Source: Bacteroidota bacterium
GTDB lineage: Bacteria > Bacteroidota > Bacteroidia > Sphingobacteriales > Sphingobacteriaceae
Length of the DNA: 64,000 nucleotides
NCBI GenBank assembly: GCA_013288685.1
Contig: JABDBM010000002.1
Coordinates: 107,220 to 171,219 of the forward strand
Reading direction: 5' to 3'
Shown: positions 35,836-44,895 of the stretch, one piece after another
Numbering within the stretch: position 1 is the first letter of the stretch
How the letters are laid out: every line of letters starts with the position of its first letter
Notes under the pieces: generated by a model
Told to the model about the DNA's origin: nothing
Seen by the model: the letters and a program-made list of their open reading frames with translations, nothing else
The model's database searches: none
Made by a program: the position numbers and the translations under genes

Positions 35836-35916
35836 CTAATATTCCTTTTCCTTCAACACACGGAACGTGAAAACAAACACATTTGCTAATAATAGCAATG
35901 CAATAATCAGTGCCAT
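35836..35916 (-). CDS. Possible 26-residue single-pass membrane peptide
   Basis: A minus-strand ATG at 35916 opens 26 codons ending in TAG: hydrophobic MALIIALLLLANVFVF, then TFRVLKEKEY. An AAAAGG stretch lies six bases before the start and AT-rich promoter-like sequence lies upstream. The form (one helix, basic tail) resembles small subunits such as KdpF, but no complex genes are nearby. It is the only coding candidate in the 540-base gap; the rest of the gap holds AT-rich sequence and the palindrome CCGATAATTATCGG at 36251-36264. Confidence 0.35.
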   Translation of the reverse strand: MALIIALLLLANVFVFTFRVLKEKEY

Positions 35917-36292
35917 AACCTTTTAATTTAATGTATAATTTATATTAGATTTATACACATTATAACGTGTCATGTTATCTTAAAGTTTACCCTTTCTAAT
36001 TAATACTTATTTTTCAATAAATAGTGGCATTTATTATGCAATTAAAGTTAAAGAGGCAATAATTGGATAAATTTTGCAACATTTTTACATTTAGCTATAG
36101 CTACAAAACTGCGAAAAACAGTGGATTTGAGTTTAAAAACGCCTGAAACGGCGAATAACCCAAAAACAAGGGATTATAGTATAAAGGAATTTAAATACTG
36201 TGAACCCACTCCATGCAGCTACGTTTTCCAACTTTCCAAACTTTTCCGGCCCGATAATTATCGGAATTCCGGACTTTCCGACTTCCCTCCCC

Positions 36293-37966
<1,674 letters not shown>

Positions 37967-37977
37967 TAATTAAGGGG

Positions 37978-38337
37978 TTAATTTGAAAAGGTTTTCGCCA
38001 ATGGATTAGGGTAATTGTCACTTTGATCCTCGGCTACATTGTCCAAACATTTAAAATCCTTCTCAACCAACAGGAATAGCCCGTTATCTTGGTATTCAAC
38101 GCCAACGTTATCGGGCAATTCCCATTTGTTTGCCAGCGTCGCAGGCATAAACAGGGTAATTTTATTGTCTTCGAAAACAGCCGACAAATTGTTAAGCCGG
38201 TTTTGCTGCAGGGCGTACGTAAGCCTTTGCGCGCCAAAATCTGTTATCTCTTCAATATAGCCGTTTTTCATAAACTTATCTACATCGCTCTTGGTAAGCC
38301 TGTATCGCAGAGAGTTTCCTTTTATCCTGATCTTCAT
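37978..38337 (-). CDS. DUF7009-like small conserved protein
   Basis: 119 residues, soluble. The start MKIRIKGNSLRYRLTKSDVDKF is a pattern I recall from a small Bacteroidota family (DUF7009), often near cofactor or molybdenum/sirohaem genes. No catalytic motif is visible. It lies 11 bases after cobA on the same strand and so belongs to that unit, at the edge of the nitrate island. Confidence 0.7.
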   Translation of the reverse strand: MKIRIKGNSLRYRLTKSDVDKFMKNGYIEEITDFGAQRLTYALQQNRLNNLSAVFEDNKITLFMPATLANKWELPDNVGVEYQDNGLFLLVEKDFKCLDNVAEDQSDNYPNPLAKTFSN

Positions 38338-38348
38338 GGTGCTGCTTT

Positions 38349-39077
38349 CTATTGGGGAATATTGGTTACTTCGCCTATAATAATAATAGCCGGGTAGGTT
38401 AATTGCATGCTTTCGGCAATTTCCGGCAGGTTTTTCACCAGCCCTCTCGCTGATTTTTGATTCGGAAGTGAGGCATGCTGTATAATTGCCGCTGGTATAT
38501 CACCGTTTCCCGATTCTATATAAGCTTCTGCTATTTCATGTAATTTTTTCATCCCCATATAAACAACTACCGTTGCCTTGCTCTGGATGGCCAATTTCAA
38601 ATCGGCAGATAAGCGGCCATCCTTTTTTGTGCCCGTAACCATCCATACGCTTTCACTTAGTGACCGATGTGTTAATGGTATATCTTCAAACCCCGATGCC
38701 TGCATACTGGTAATACCGGGGATAAAATGCGTTTTTATCCCGTGTTCACGAGCATATATAATTTCTTCGAAGCCCCGGCCAAATATAAACGGATCGCCCC
38801 CTTTTAGGCGCACTACTTTTCCTTTGGTAAATGCAAAGTGTTTAATCATCTCGTGAATTTGTTCCTGTGGGGTGTATTCGCCATAGGGCTGTTTGCCAAC
38901 ATATATTTTGTCGCAGTGTTCGGGCGCCAGGCTTAAAAGATCTTTGTTAGCCAGGTTATCATACAATATAACATCGGCCTGTTGTAGTATTTTATAGCCT
39001 TTAACGGTAATTAATTCAGGATCACCGGGGCCAGCACCCAGGACAAATAACTCTGGAATAACAGTTATATTTTTCAT
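38349..39077 (-). CDS. cobA: Uroporphyrinogen-III C-methyltransferase
   Basis: 242 residues, SUMT. It methylates uroporphyrinogen III at C2 and C7 to precorrin-2, the first step to sirohaem. Motifs: VLGAGPGDPELITVKG, 'ADVILYDNLANKDLLSLAP', RLKGGDPFIFGRGFEE and PGITSMQASG. It is the short form without the CysG dehydrogenase/ferrochelatase part. It is divergent from nirB, whose product needs sirohaem, and shares its control region, so joint expression is likely. Confidence 0.94.
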   Translation of the reverse strand: MKNITVIPELFVLGAGPGDPELITVKGYKILQQADVILYDNLANKDLLSLAPEHCDKIYVGKQPYGEYTPQEQIHEMIKHFAFTKGKVVRLKGGDPFIFGRGFEEIIYAREHGIKTHFIPGITSMQASGFEDIPLTHRSLSESVWMVTGTKKDGRLSADLKLAIQSKATVVVYMGMKKLHEIAEAYIESGNGDIPAAIIQHASLPNQKSARGLVKNLPEIAESMQLTYPAIIIIGEVTNIPQ

Positions 39078-39173
39078 GTTTTTAGCAAATTATTAAAAAT
39101 CAGTCCATTTTAAGTGATAATAAAATCATTTTTTCAATAAATTATAACATTTGATATAAAATATTGAGTAAAT

Positions 39174-39189
39174 TATGATTTAAATCATA
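39174..39189. promoter_or_regulatory. Candidate Crp/Fnr operator in the cobA-nirB gap
   Basis: TATGATTTAAATCATA is a perfect 16-base palindrome with TGA/TCA half-sites as expected for a Crp/Fnr dimer. A 17-base version differing at two positions lies upstream of the nitrate channel gene (43293-43309). Confidence 0.55.
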
Positions 39190-39244
39190 TAAATATCAAT
39201 TTTATATTTAATTAATCATTTAATTTATGACCAAATTAATAAAA

Positions 39245-39252
39245 TATATTTG
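39245..39252 (+). promoter_or_regulatory. -7 element (TATATTTG) for nirB
   Basis: TATATTTG fits TAnnTTTG. No TTG is present at the -33 position, consistent with an activator-dependent promoter. It would give a transcript leader of roughly 95-100 bases that contains the conserved hairpin. Confidence 0.45.
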
Positions 39253-39284
39253 AATTATCGATTTAATTGTTTAAAATTGCTATT

Positions 39285-39339
39285 GTAAATGCAAATTAGG
39301 TCGCACTTGTTGTATTTACGGGTTAAAACGCTTTAACAA
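39285..39339 (+). ncRNA. Candidate nitrate-operon leader RNA, copy 1 (nirB)
   Basis: GTAAATGCAA (39285-39294) pairs with TTGTATTTAC (39310-39319) over ten positions (one G-U), with AGGTCGCA (39298-39305) in the loop. Directly after come GGGTTAAA (39320-39327) and CGCTTTAACAA (39329-39339), which form a second hairpin GTTAAA-ACGC-TTTAAC. The nirB ATG follows 15 bases later. The same three blocks in the same order occur before the nitrate channel gene, with a different first stem. Confidence 0.65.
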
Positions 39340-39354
39340 TTTAAAAAACTCGAT

Positions 39355-41847
39355 ATGATCAAACCAACAATTATTGTAGTTGGCAATGGCATGGTAGGTT
39401 ATAAGTTTTGCGAAAAACTGGTAGCCCGGTCGGCAGACTTCAACATCATTGTTTTTGGCGAAGAACCGCGCCACGCTTATGACAGGGTTCACCTCAGCGA
39501 ATACTTTAACGGAAAATCGGCTGATGATCTTTCTCTTTCAACATTTTCCTGGTATCAGGAACATGATATAACCCTGCACCTTGGGGACCCCATTCAGGAT
39601 ATAAACCGCACTGCCAAAACGGTACATTCATTATCAGGCATTACTTTCCAATACGATTTCCTCGTATTGGCCACCGGCTCTTCGGCATTTGTGCCGGATA
39701 TTCCTGGTGTTGAAAAAGAAGGTGTTTTTGTGTATCGCACTATTGAGGATCTGGAGCTAATGAAAGCTTATGCCCCTAAAGTTAAAACAGGCGCTGTAAT
39801 GGGTGGTGGTTTGCTGGGCCTGGAAGCGGCCAAAGCGTTAATGGACCTGGGCGTTGCCGAAACACATGTAATTGAATTCGCCCCCCGCCTGATGCCCAGG
39901 CAGATTGATTCTGCCGGGAGTGCCATGCTGCAATCCAAACTCAAAGAACTTGGGTTAAGCATTCACTTAAATAAAAGCACTGCTTATATAGGTGGTGGGC
40001 ACAAAATAGAAAACCTGCATTTTACCGACGAAAGTGTGCTGGCTATAGACATGCTGGTAATATCCGCAGGAATAAGGCCGCGCGATGAGCTGGCAAAACT
40101 TTGCGGACTGCAAACGGGCATACGCGGGGGAATTGTTGTTAACGAAAAAATGCAAACCAGCGACAGCTGCGTTTTTGCGATTGGCGAGTGCGCTTTGTAC
40201 GAAGGCATGATATACGGCCTGGTAGCACCCGGCTACGAAATGGCCGATATTGTAGTTAACCAGTTAACTGCAGGCAGCAAACTATTTTACGGCTACGACA
40301 TGAGCACCAAACTAAAACTAATTGGTGTTGATGTGGCCAGCTTTGGCGATGCTTTTGTAACCGAGCCCGATTGCCGCACCATTGTTTTTGAGGATACCCA
40401 CAAAGGCATATATAAACGCATTAATATAAGTACTGATGGTAAGCAATTATTGGGTGGCATTTTAATTGGCGATGCCGATGCCTATAACATGCTGCTGCAA
40501 ACCGTTAATAATAAAATAGTACTTCCGCCTAATCCCGAAGATTTAATATTAGGTGCGCGGGGCGGCGCTGAAAGTGAAGGCACCGGGGTGATGAGCTTGC
40601 CCGACGATGCGCTTATTTGCTCGTGCGAAGCAGTTAATAAAGCTGCCATTTGTTCAACTGTCAGCGATTTGGGCATTACGACTATTGAGGGAATGAAAAA
40701 ATGCACCAAAGCCGGAACCGGCTGCGGCGGCTGTGTTCCTTTAGTTAAGGACCTGATTGCAGGCACCATGAAAGCCAATGGCCAGTATATTAAAAATGTA
40801 ATTTGCGAGCATTTTGAATATTCAAGACAGGAGCTTTTTGATTTAGTAAAGATTGGTCAAATTAAAAACTACGACCTGGTGCTAGATCATTTTGGAAAAG
40901 GGGACGGTTGCGAGGTATGCAAACCTGCCGTGGCCAGTATACTATCCAGCCTGTGGAACGATGTAATTGTTAAGCAGGATACCATACAGGATAGTAACGA
41001 CCGCTTTTTGGCGAACATTCAAAAAGGCGGAACCTATTCGGTAGTGCCACGCATTCCGGGAGGAGAAATCACCCCTGATAAATTAATTGTACTGGGGCAG
41101 GTGGCCAAACGGTACAGATTATATACCAAGATTACCGGCGGACAGCGGATTGACCTGTTCGGCGCGCATCTAAATGATTTGCCTGCCATTTGGGAAGAGT
41201 TAATAGATGCCGGCTTTGAAAGCGGCCACGCCTACGGCAAGGCGCTGCGGACCGTAAAAAGTTGTGTTGGCAGCACCTGGTGCCGGTTTGGCTTGCACGA
41301 CAGTGTATCGTTCGCTATTGAAATTGAAGACAGATATAAGGGCATACGCGCTCCGCATAAAATTAAGGGAGGAGTAAGTGGCTGTGTACGCGAATGCGCC
41401 GAAGCGCAGGCAAAAGACTTTGGAATTATTGCCACCGAAAAAGGTTGGAACCTGTATGTATGCGGTAACGGCGGTTCGAAACCCCAGCATGCCCAGTTGC
41501 TGGCTACTGATATTGATAAAGAAACACTGGTTAAATACCTCGACAGATTCCTGATGTTTTATATAAAAACCGCCGAACCGTTGTCCCGCACCGCAACGTG
41601 GTTAAATAAAATGGATGGTGGCTTAAGTTATTTAAAAAATGTAATCGTGAACGATAGTCTTGGTTTAGGCGCTCAATTGGAAGAAGAAATGCAATCATTA
41701 GTAAACAGCTATCACTGCGAATGGAAAGAGGTTATTGAAGACCCCGCTTTGCGCAAACGATTTACACATTTTATTAATGCGCCCGACGAAAAAGATCCGA
41801 GCGTACAGTTCGAGCCCATGCGGGATCAGGTTAAAGCGAAATGGTAA
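39355..41847 (+). CDS. nirB: Assimilatory nitrite reductase (NAD(P)H), large subunit
   Basis: 830 residues. It reduces nitrite to ammonium with NAD(P)H. Domains in order: FAD/NAD(P)-binding (1-410, GNGMVGYKF and GGGLLGLEAAKAL), a BFD-type [2Fe-2S] domain near 419-470 (CSCEAVNKA, CTKAGTGCGGC), a second Cys-containing linker (GDGCEVCKPAV near 520), then the sirohaem/[4Fe-4S] half (about 550-800). Cluster ligands are SCVGSTWC and the signature SGCVRECAEAQAKD. It heads an operon with nirD and is divergent from cobA. A palindrome, a -7 box and the conserved leader precede it. Confidence 0.96.
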   Translation: MIKPTIIVVGNGMVGYKFCEKLVARSADFNIIVFGEEPRHAYDRVHLSEYFNGKSADDLSLSTFSWYQEHDITLHLGDPIQDINRTAKTVHSLSGITFQYDFLVLATGSSAFVPDIPGVEKEGVFVYRTIEDLELMKAYAPKVKTGAVMGGGLLGLEAAKALMDLGVAETHVIEFAPRLMPRQIDSAGSAMLQSKLKELGLSIHLNKSTAYIGGGHKIENLHFTDESVLAIDMLVISAGIRPRDELAKLCGLQTGIRGGIVVNEKMQTSDSCVFAIGECALYEGMIYGLVAPGYEMADIVVNQLTAGSKLFYGYDMSTKLKLIGVDVASFGDAFVTEPDCRTIVFEDTHKGIYKRINISTDGKQLLGGILIGDADAYNMLLQTVNNKIVLPPNPEDLILGARGGAESEGTGVMSLPDDALICSCEAVNKAAICSTVSDLGITTIEGMKKCTKAGTGCGGCVPLVKDLIAGTMKANGQYIKNVICEHFEYSRQELFDLVKIGQIKNYDLVLDHFGKGDGCEVCKPAVASILSSLWNDVIVKQDTIQDSNDRFLANIQKGGTYSVVPRIPGGEITPDKLIVLGQVAKRYRLYTKITGGQRIDLFGAHLNDLPAIWEELIDAGFESGHAYGKALRTVKSCVGSTWCRFGLHDSVSFAIEIEDRYKGIRAPHKIKGGVSGCVRECAEAQAKDFGIIATEKGWNLYVCGNGGSKPQHAQLLATDIDKETLVKYLDRFLMFYIKTAEPLSRTATWLNKMDGGLSYLKNVIVNDSLGLGAQLEEEMQSLVNSYHCEWKEVIEDPALRKRFTHFINAPDEKDPSVQFEPMRDQVKAKW

Positions 41848-41867
41848 TATTAAAAAGATCAGAAAAA

Positions 41868-42224
41868 ATGGAAACAATTATTACAACAGCAATTGATTGG
41901 GTTTTGGCTTGTTATGCCGATGATGTACCTGCAAATGGGGGCGCCTGTGTTAAACTAAGGAATGAACAAATTGCGGTTTACAATTTCGCCCGCCGGGGTG
42001 AATGGTATGCAACCCAAAATTTATGCCCGCACAAACAGCAAATGGTTTTATCGAGAGGTATGATTGGCAGCGCCGGCGAAACATGCGAACCAAAGGTGGC
42101 CTGCCCCTTTCACAAAAATACTTTTTCCCTTTTAAGCGGGCAATGTTTAACTAATGAAGAATTATCCATCAAAACCTTCCCGGTAATGGTAGACAATGGG
42201 AAAGTTTACATTGGTTTTGCCTGA
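41868..42224 (+). CDS. nirD: Assimilatory nitrite reductase small subunit (Rieske-type)
   Basis: The track begins at an ATG inside the nirB stop (41841); the ATG at 41868 (METIITTAIDW) gives 118 residues and fits the family N-terminus better, though either is possible. The Rieske fold is complete: LCPHKQQ gives the first Cys/His pair and ACPFHKNTF the second. Enterobacterial NirD lacks these ligands, so this one probably holds a real [2Fe-2S] cluster. It partners NirB, 20 bases after its stop. A terminator follows. Confidence 0.92.
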   Translation: METIITTAIDWVLACYADDVPANGGACVKLRNEQIAVYNFARRGEWYATQNLCPHKQQMVLSRGMIGSAGETCEPKVACPFHKNTFSLLSGQCLTNEELSIKTFPVMVDNGKVYIGFA

Positions 42225-42297
42225 CATTTTATATAGAGAAATTTCGGTTCATCAACAGGGCGTCGTACTTATTTAAGTTTGAGAATAATGGCTATGT

Positions 42298-42330
42298 CTC
42301 TCCGCCGCCTGGCGGGGAGCTTCGTTTTTT
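42298..42330 (+). terminator. Terminator of the nirBD operon
   Basis: CTCTCCGCC (42298-42306) pairs with GGCGGGGAG (42311-42319) around GCCT, followed by CTTCGTTTTTT. It reaches the stop codon of the convergent Crp/Fnr gene. Confidence 0.8.
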
Positions 42331-43021
42331 ACAATTGTTCATCAGTTAACGCCAAAAGCTTTTCTTCGTCGTTCACAATTATTTTTTTACCTTTTGCCTC
42401 TATAATTTCCTCTTTCAGCATTTCATTTAACACACGGAATACTGTTTCATAGGTGGCACCAGCATAAGATGCCAGATCCTGCCGTGAAAGCTCAATGTTA
42501 ATTGAACCATCGGCTTTTTTTCCGAACTGTTTTTGTAATGAAATTAATGCCTGAGCCACCCTTCCCTTAACTGACATGTGCGCCAGGTTGCGCATCTTCT
42601 TTTCCGATTCTTGTAATTCGCTTGCTAAAAACATCATCAGGTTATATGTAAAATCGGTATTAACCTTTAAGGTCGATTCAAAAAAATCAATATCTACAAA
42701 GCAAATAACACCATCTTCAAGCGCAGTTGCCGAAATGGGATAAACGTTGTTTGGACCAAGGCCCCTATGACCAAAAATAGCGCCACTTGAAGCAAACCGA
42801 ATGATCAGCTCTTTTTCGGGCCCCCATTTTTTGTGAACTTTAACAATCCCTTCGTAAACAAAGTAAACTCCTTTAACCGCATCACCTTCATTAAATATTA
42901 CCTCGCCTTTTCTTACTTTAAAATTCTTTTTATTGGCAGCAATTGCCGGCTGCCACTGCTTTAAACAGTTTTGGCACATAAAACAGCTATTTATATCACA
43001 TTCGCTTTTACTTTTCTTCAT
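42329..43021 (-). CDS. Crp/Fnr family regulator with N-terminal cysteine cluster
   Basis: 230 residues. The cyclic-nucleotide-binding-like domain (about 30-145) contains KGEVIFNEGDAVKGVYFVYEG; the C-terminal winged helix has 'SRQDLASYAGATYETVFRVL'. The recognition helix keeps the Glu and Arg (ETVFR) that read the TGA half-site in Fnr/Crp. Four Cys near the N-terminus (CDINSCFMCQNC) could bind an iron-sulfur cluster, as in Fnr, though the spacing differs. It lies between nirBD and the nitrate uptake/reduction genes and is the natural regulator of both, responding to oxygen, nitrosative stress or nitrogen status (inference). Confidence 0.9.
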   Translation of the reverse strand: MKKSKSECDINSCFMCQNCLKQWQPAIAANKKNFKVRKGEVIFNEGDAVKGVYFVYEGIVKVHKKWGPEKELIIRFASSGAIFGHRGLGPNNVYPISATALEDGVICFVDIDFFESTLKVNTDFTYNLMMFLASELQESEKKMRNLAHMSVKGRVAQALISLQKQFGKKADGSINIELSRQDLASYAGATYETVFRVLNEMLKEEIIEAKGKKIIVNDEEKLLALTDEQL

Positions 43022-43292
43022 TTACTCCCAATTATATACATGCGTTAACTTTATGGACACAATTTATTTAATTACATCGACCAAAAAGACAAAACTATCA
43101 TAAATAGACAACAAAATTTTAAAAAACAACGGTTTAAATTGTTTAAATCACAAAAACAGTCATAAATTTTTATTAAAACTCAACAATAATCTAATTAATT
43201 TAAACATAATACCAAAAACACATTATAAAATTTACATTTTACCAAAAAAATAGATTTACATTTTTGAAATTTTGATAAAAAACAAGGTTTTA

Positions 43293-43309
43293 TATAATTT
43301 ATATCATAA
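43293..43309. promoter_or_regulatory. Candidate Crp/Fnr operator upstream of the nitrate operon
   Basis: Read on the minus strand, TTATGATATAAATTATA agrees with the nirB-side TTATGATTTAAATCATA at 15 of 17 positions. It sits in the gap between the Crp/Fnr gene and the channel gene, so it could serve both. A -7-like TATATTTA is found at 43358-43365. The rest of this 500-base gap is very AT-rich. Confidence 0.5.
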
Positions 43310-43449
43310 AAGTGTGTAAAAAATACACAACTAATTTAATTTTAGCATTAAATACGCTATATTTATAACAATTAAACAGATTAATAAAAAATAGCTAACA
43401 ATAACACGCCGCGTATGAAGAAACAGTAATACCAAGAAAAATAAAAAAG

Positions 43450-43506
43450 CCCTGCCGGGAGGTCGCATTCCCAGACAGGGTTAAACAGTTTTTATCGCTT
43501 TAACAA
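43450..43506 (+). ncRNA. Candidate nitrate-operon leader RNA, copy 2 (channel gene)
   Basis: CCCTG (43450-43454) pairs with CAGGG (43476-43480), and inside it GGGA (43457-43460) pairs with TCCC (43469-43472), leaving GGTCGCAT at the tip, so AGGTCGCA (43460-43467) is again in the loop. GGGTTAAA (43478-43485) and CGCTTTAACAA (43496-43506) follow, with GTTAAA/TTTAAC able to pair. The ATG is 16 bases later. The final GGG is shared by the first hairpin and the GGGTTAAA block. Confidence 0.65.
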
Positions 43507-43522
43507 ATAAAAAACTAATCAA

Positions 43523-44878
43523 ATGTACAAAAATGTATTAAACCAACGCATTATTGGCATAATTCTATTGTTTTCATCATGTTTAATGACGGTCACGGCG
43601 AAAGCACAGACGTCAAATGAAAATTCAACAGTTAGTTATGCAAATGCTGATCTGAAATCGGGTAAAAAATCAGATCAACCCTCCACCCTACCCGCAACCA
43701 CTACAAAATCAGCCGAAACAGACACCGCCTGGAAACCGACAAGACGGTTATGGGGTTATGCCTTCGGCGATTTTTATTACAATGCACACGCCGATGCTGG
43801 TAACCGCGGGCCAGAGACCAACTATAATGGCGTGCCAACTTACCGAAACGCCTTCCAGTTTCGGCGCATCTATTTGGGGTACGAATACGACATCAACAAA
43901 AAATTTACCGCCGAAGTTTTGCTCGCATCCGAGCCAAGTGCCAATACAGCTGTTTCAGGCACTACAAGCATACCCAACAGCGACAATTTGGCAGATGGCA
44001 AAATGGCCTTCTATATCAAAAACTTCGACCTGCGATGGCATGGCGTTTGGAAGGGAACAGATTTTGTTGTCGGCGAAATGCTTACGCCCGGCTTCCCTAT
44101 GTTAACCGAAAAGATATGGGGCTACCGTGCAATTGAAAGGACCGTCGCCGATTTTCACAGAACCAACGCTTATGATATTGGTGCTTCCCTGCAGGGCGTT
44201 TTTGATCCTGCAACAAAAAACTTCGGTTATAATATATTAATCGCGAATAATAGTAATGGCAGTTCCGCCAGTTTAGGGGCAGCCGCAAATGCCAATACCG
44301 GTTTTTATAAAGCTTTTTACGGCGATGTGTACGCCAAGTTTTTAAACCAAACATTGATTTTCGACTTGTATGCCGATTATATGAAAACCACGCCTGCTAC
44401 GGCAACGGTTGGCGGACAATACCGCAGCATGATCAAAGGGTTTGCAGCCTATACCACACCGAAAATCACCTTCGGACTGGAGGCGTACACACAGAAAATA
44501 GCAAACGCCGTGTCGGACGCCACAACCAAAAGCGCCGCCGATGCAAGGGTTGAGGCAATTTCAGTTTACGCACACGGCGCCATCTATAAAGATAAATGGG
44601 GATTTTTTGCACGCTACGATGGCTACAACCCGGATAACGACTTTAACGCAGCAGATGTTTATACTGCTAACACCAACCTGCCCGCCTACAGTCCCTTTGC
44701 AAAAGAGCATTTTATAACAGCCGGTTTAGATTTTACCCCTGCAAAAAACATTCATTTTATGCCAAATCTGTGGTTCATTCAATATAAAGATCAACGAAAT
44801 CCAACAACGGCAGGGTATTTACCCGATAGCCATGTATTGGTTTACCGGGCAACATTCTTTTACATTTTTGGCAAATAA
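43523..44878 (+). CDS. Outer-membrane channel of the nitrate operon
   Basis: 451 residues with a signal peptide (IIGIILLFSSCLMTVTAKA). The mature protein is a beta-barrel of alternating aromatic strands (LWGYAFGDFYYNAHADAG, FRRIYLGYEYDINKKF, 'NIHFMPNLWFIQYKDQRN', ending VYRATFFYIFGK). It is the first gene of the nitrate operon, 17 bases before the NarK/NasA transporter. It probably lets nitrate or nitrite cross the outer membrane; that role is inferred from position. Confidence 0.85.
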   Translation: MYKNVLNQRIIGIILLFSSCLMTVTAKAQTSNENSTVSYANADLKSGKKSDQPSTLPATTTKSAETDTAWKPTRRLWGYAFGDFYYNAHADAGNRGPETNYNGVPTYRNAFQFRRIYLGYEYDINKKFTAEVLLASEPSANTAVSGTTSIPNSDNLADGKMAFYIKNFDLRWHGVWKGTDFVVGEMLTPGFPMLTEKIWGYRAIERTVADFHRTNAYDIGASLQGVFDPATKNFGYNILIANNSNGSSASLGAAANANTGFYKAFYGDVYAKFLNQTLIFDLYADYMKTTPATATVGGQYRSMIKGFAAYTTPKITFGLEAYTQKIANAVSDATTKSAADARVEAISVYAHGAIYKDKWGFFARYDGYNPDNDFNAADVYTANTNLPAYSPFAKEHFITAGLDFTPAKNIHFMPNLWFIQYKDQRNPTTAGYLPDSHVLVYRATFFYIFGK

Positions 44879-44895
44879 ACAAGGAGAAAACGATC

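Noticed and set aside
39285-39339. The nirB leader as a NasR/ANTAR two-hairpin target
   Set aside because: The loops are not the hexanucleotide A-G loops bound by ANTAR proteins and no NasR/ANTAR gene is present.
43450-43480. Simple rho-independent terminator
   Set aside because: No transcript ends here, the T-run is displaced, and the loop word recurs in the nirB leader, so a leader element is the better reading.
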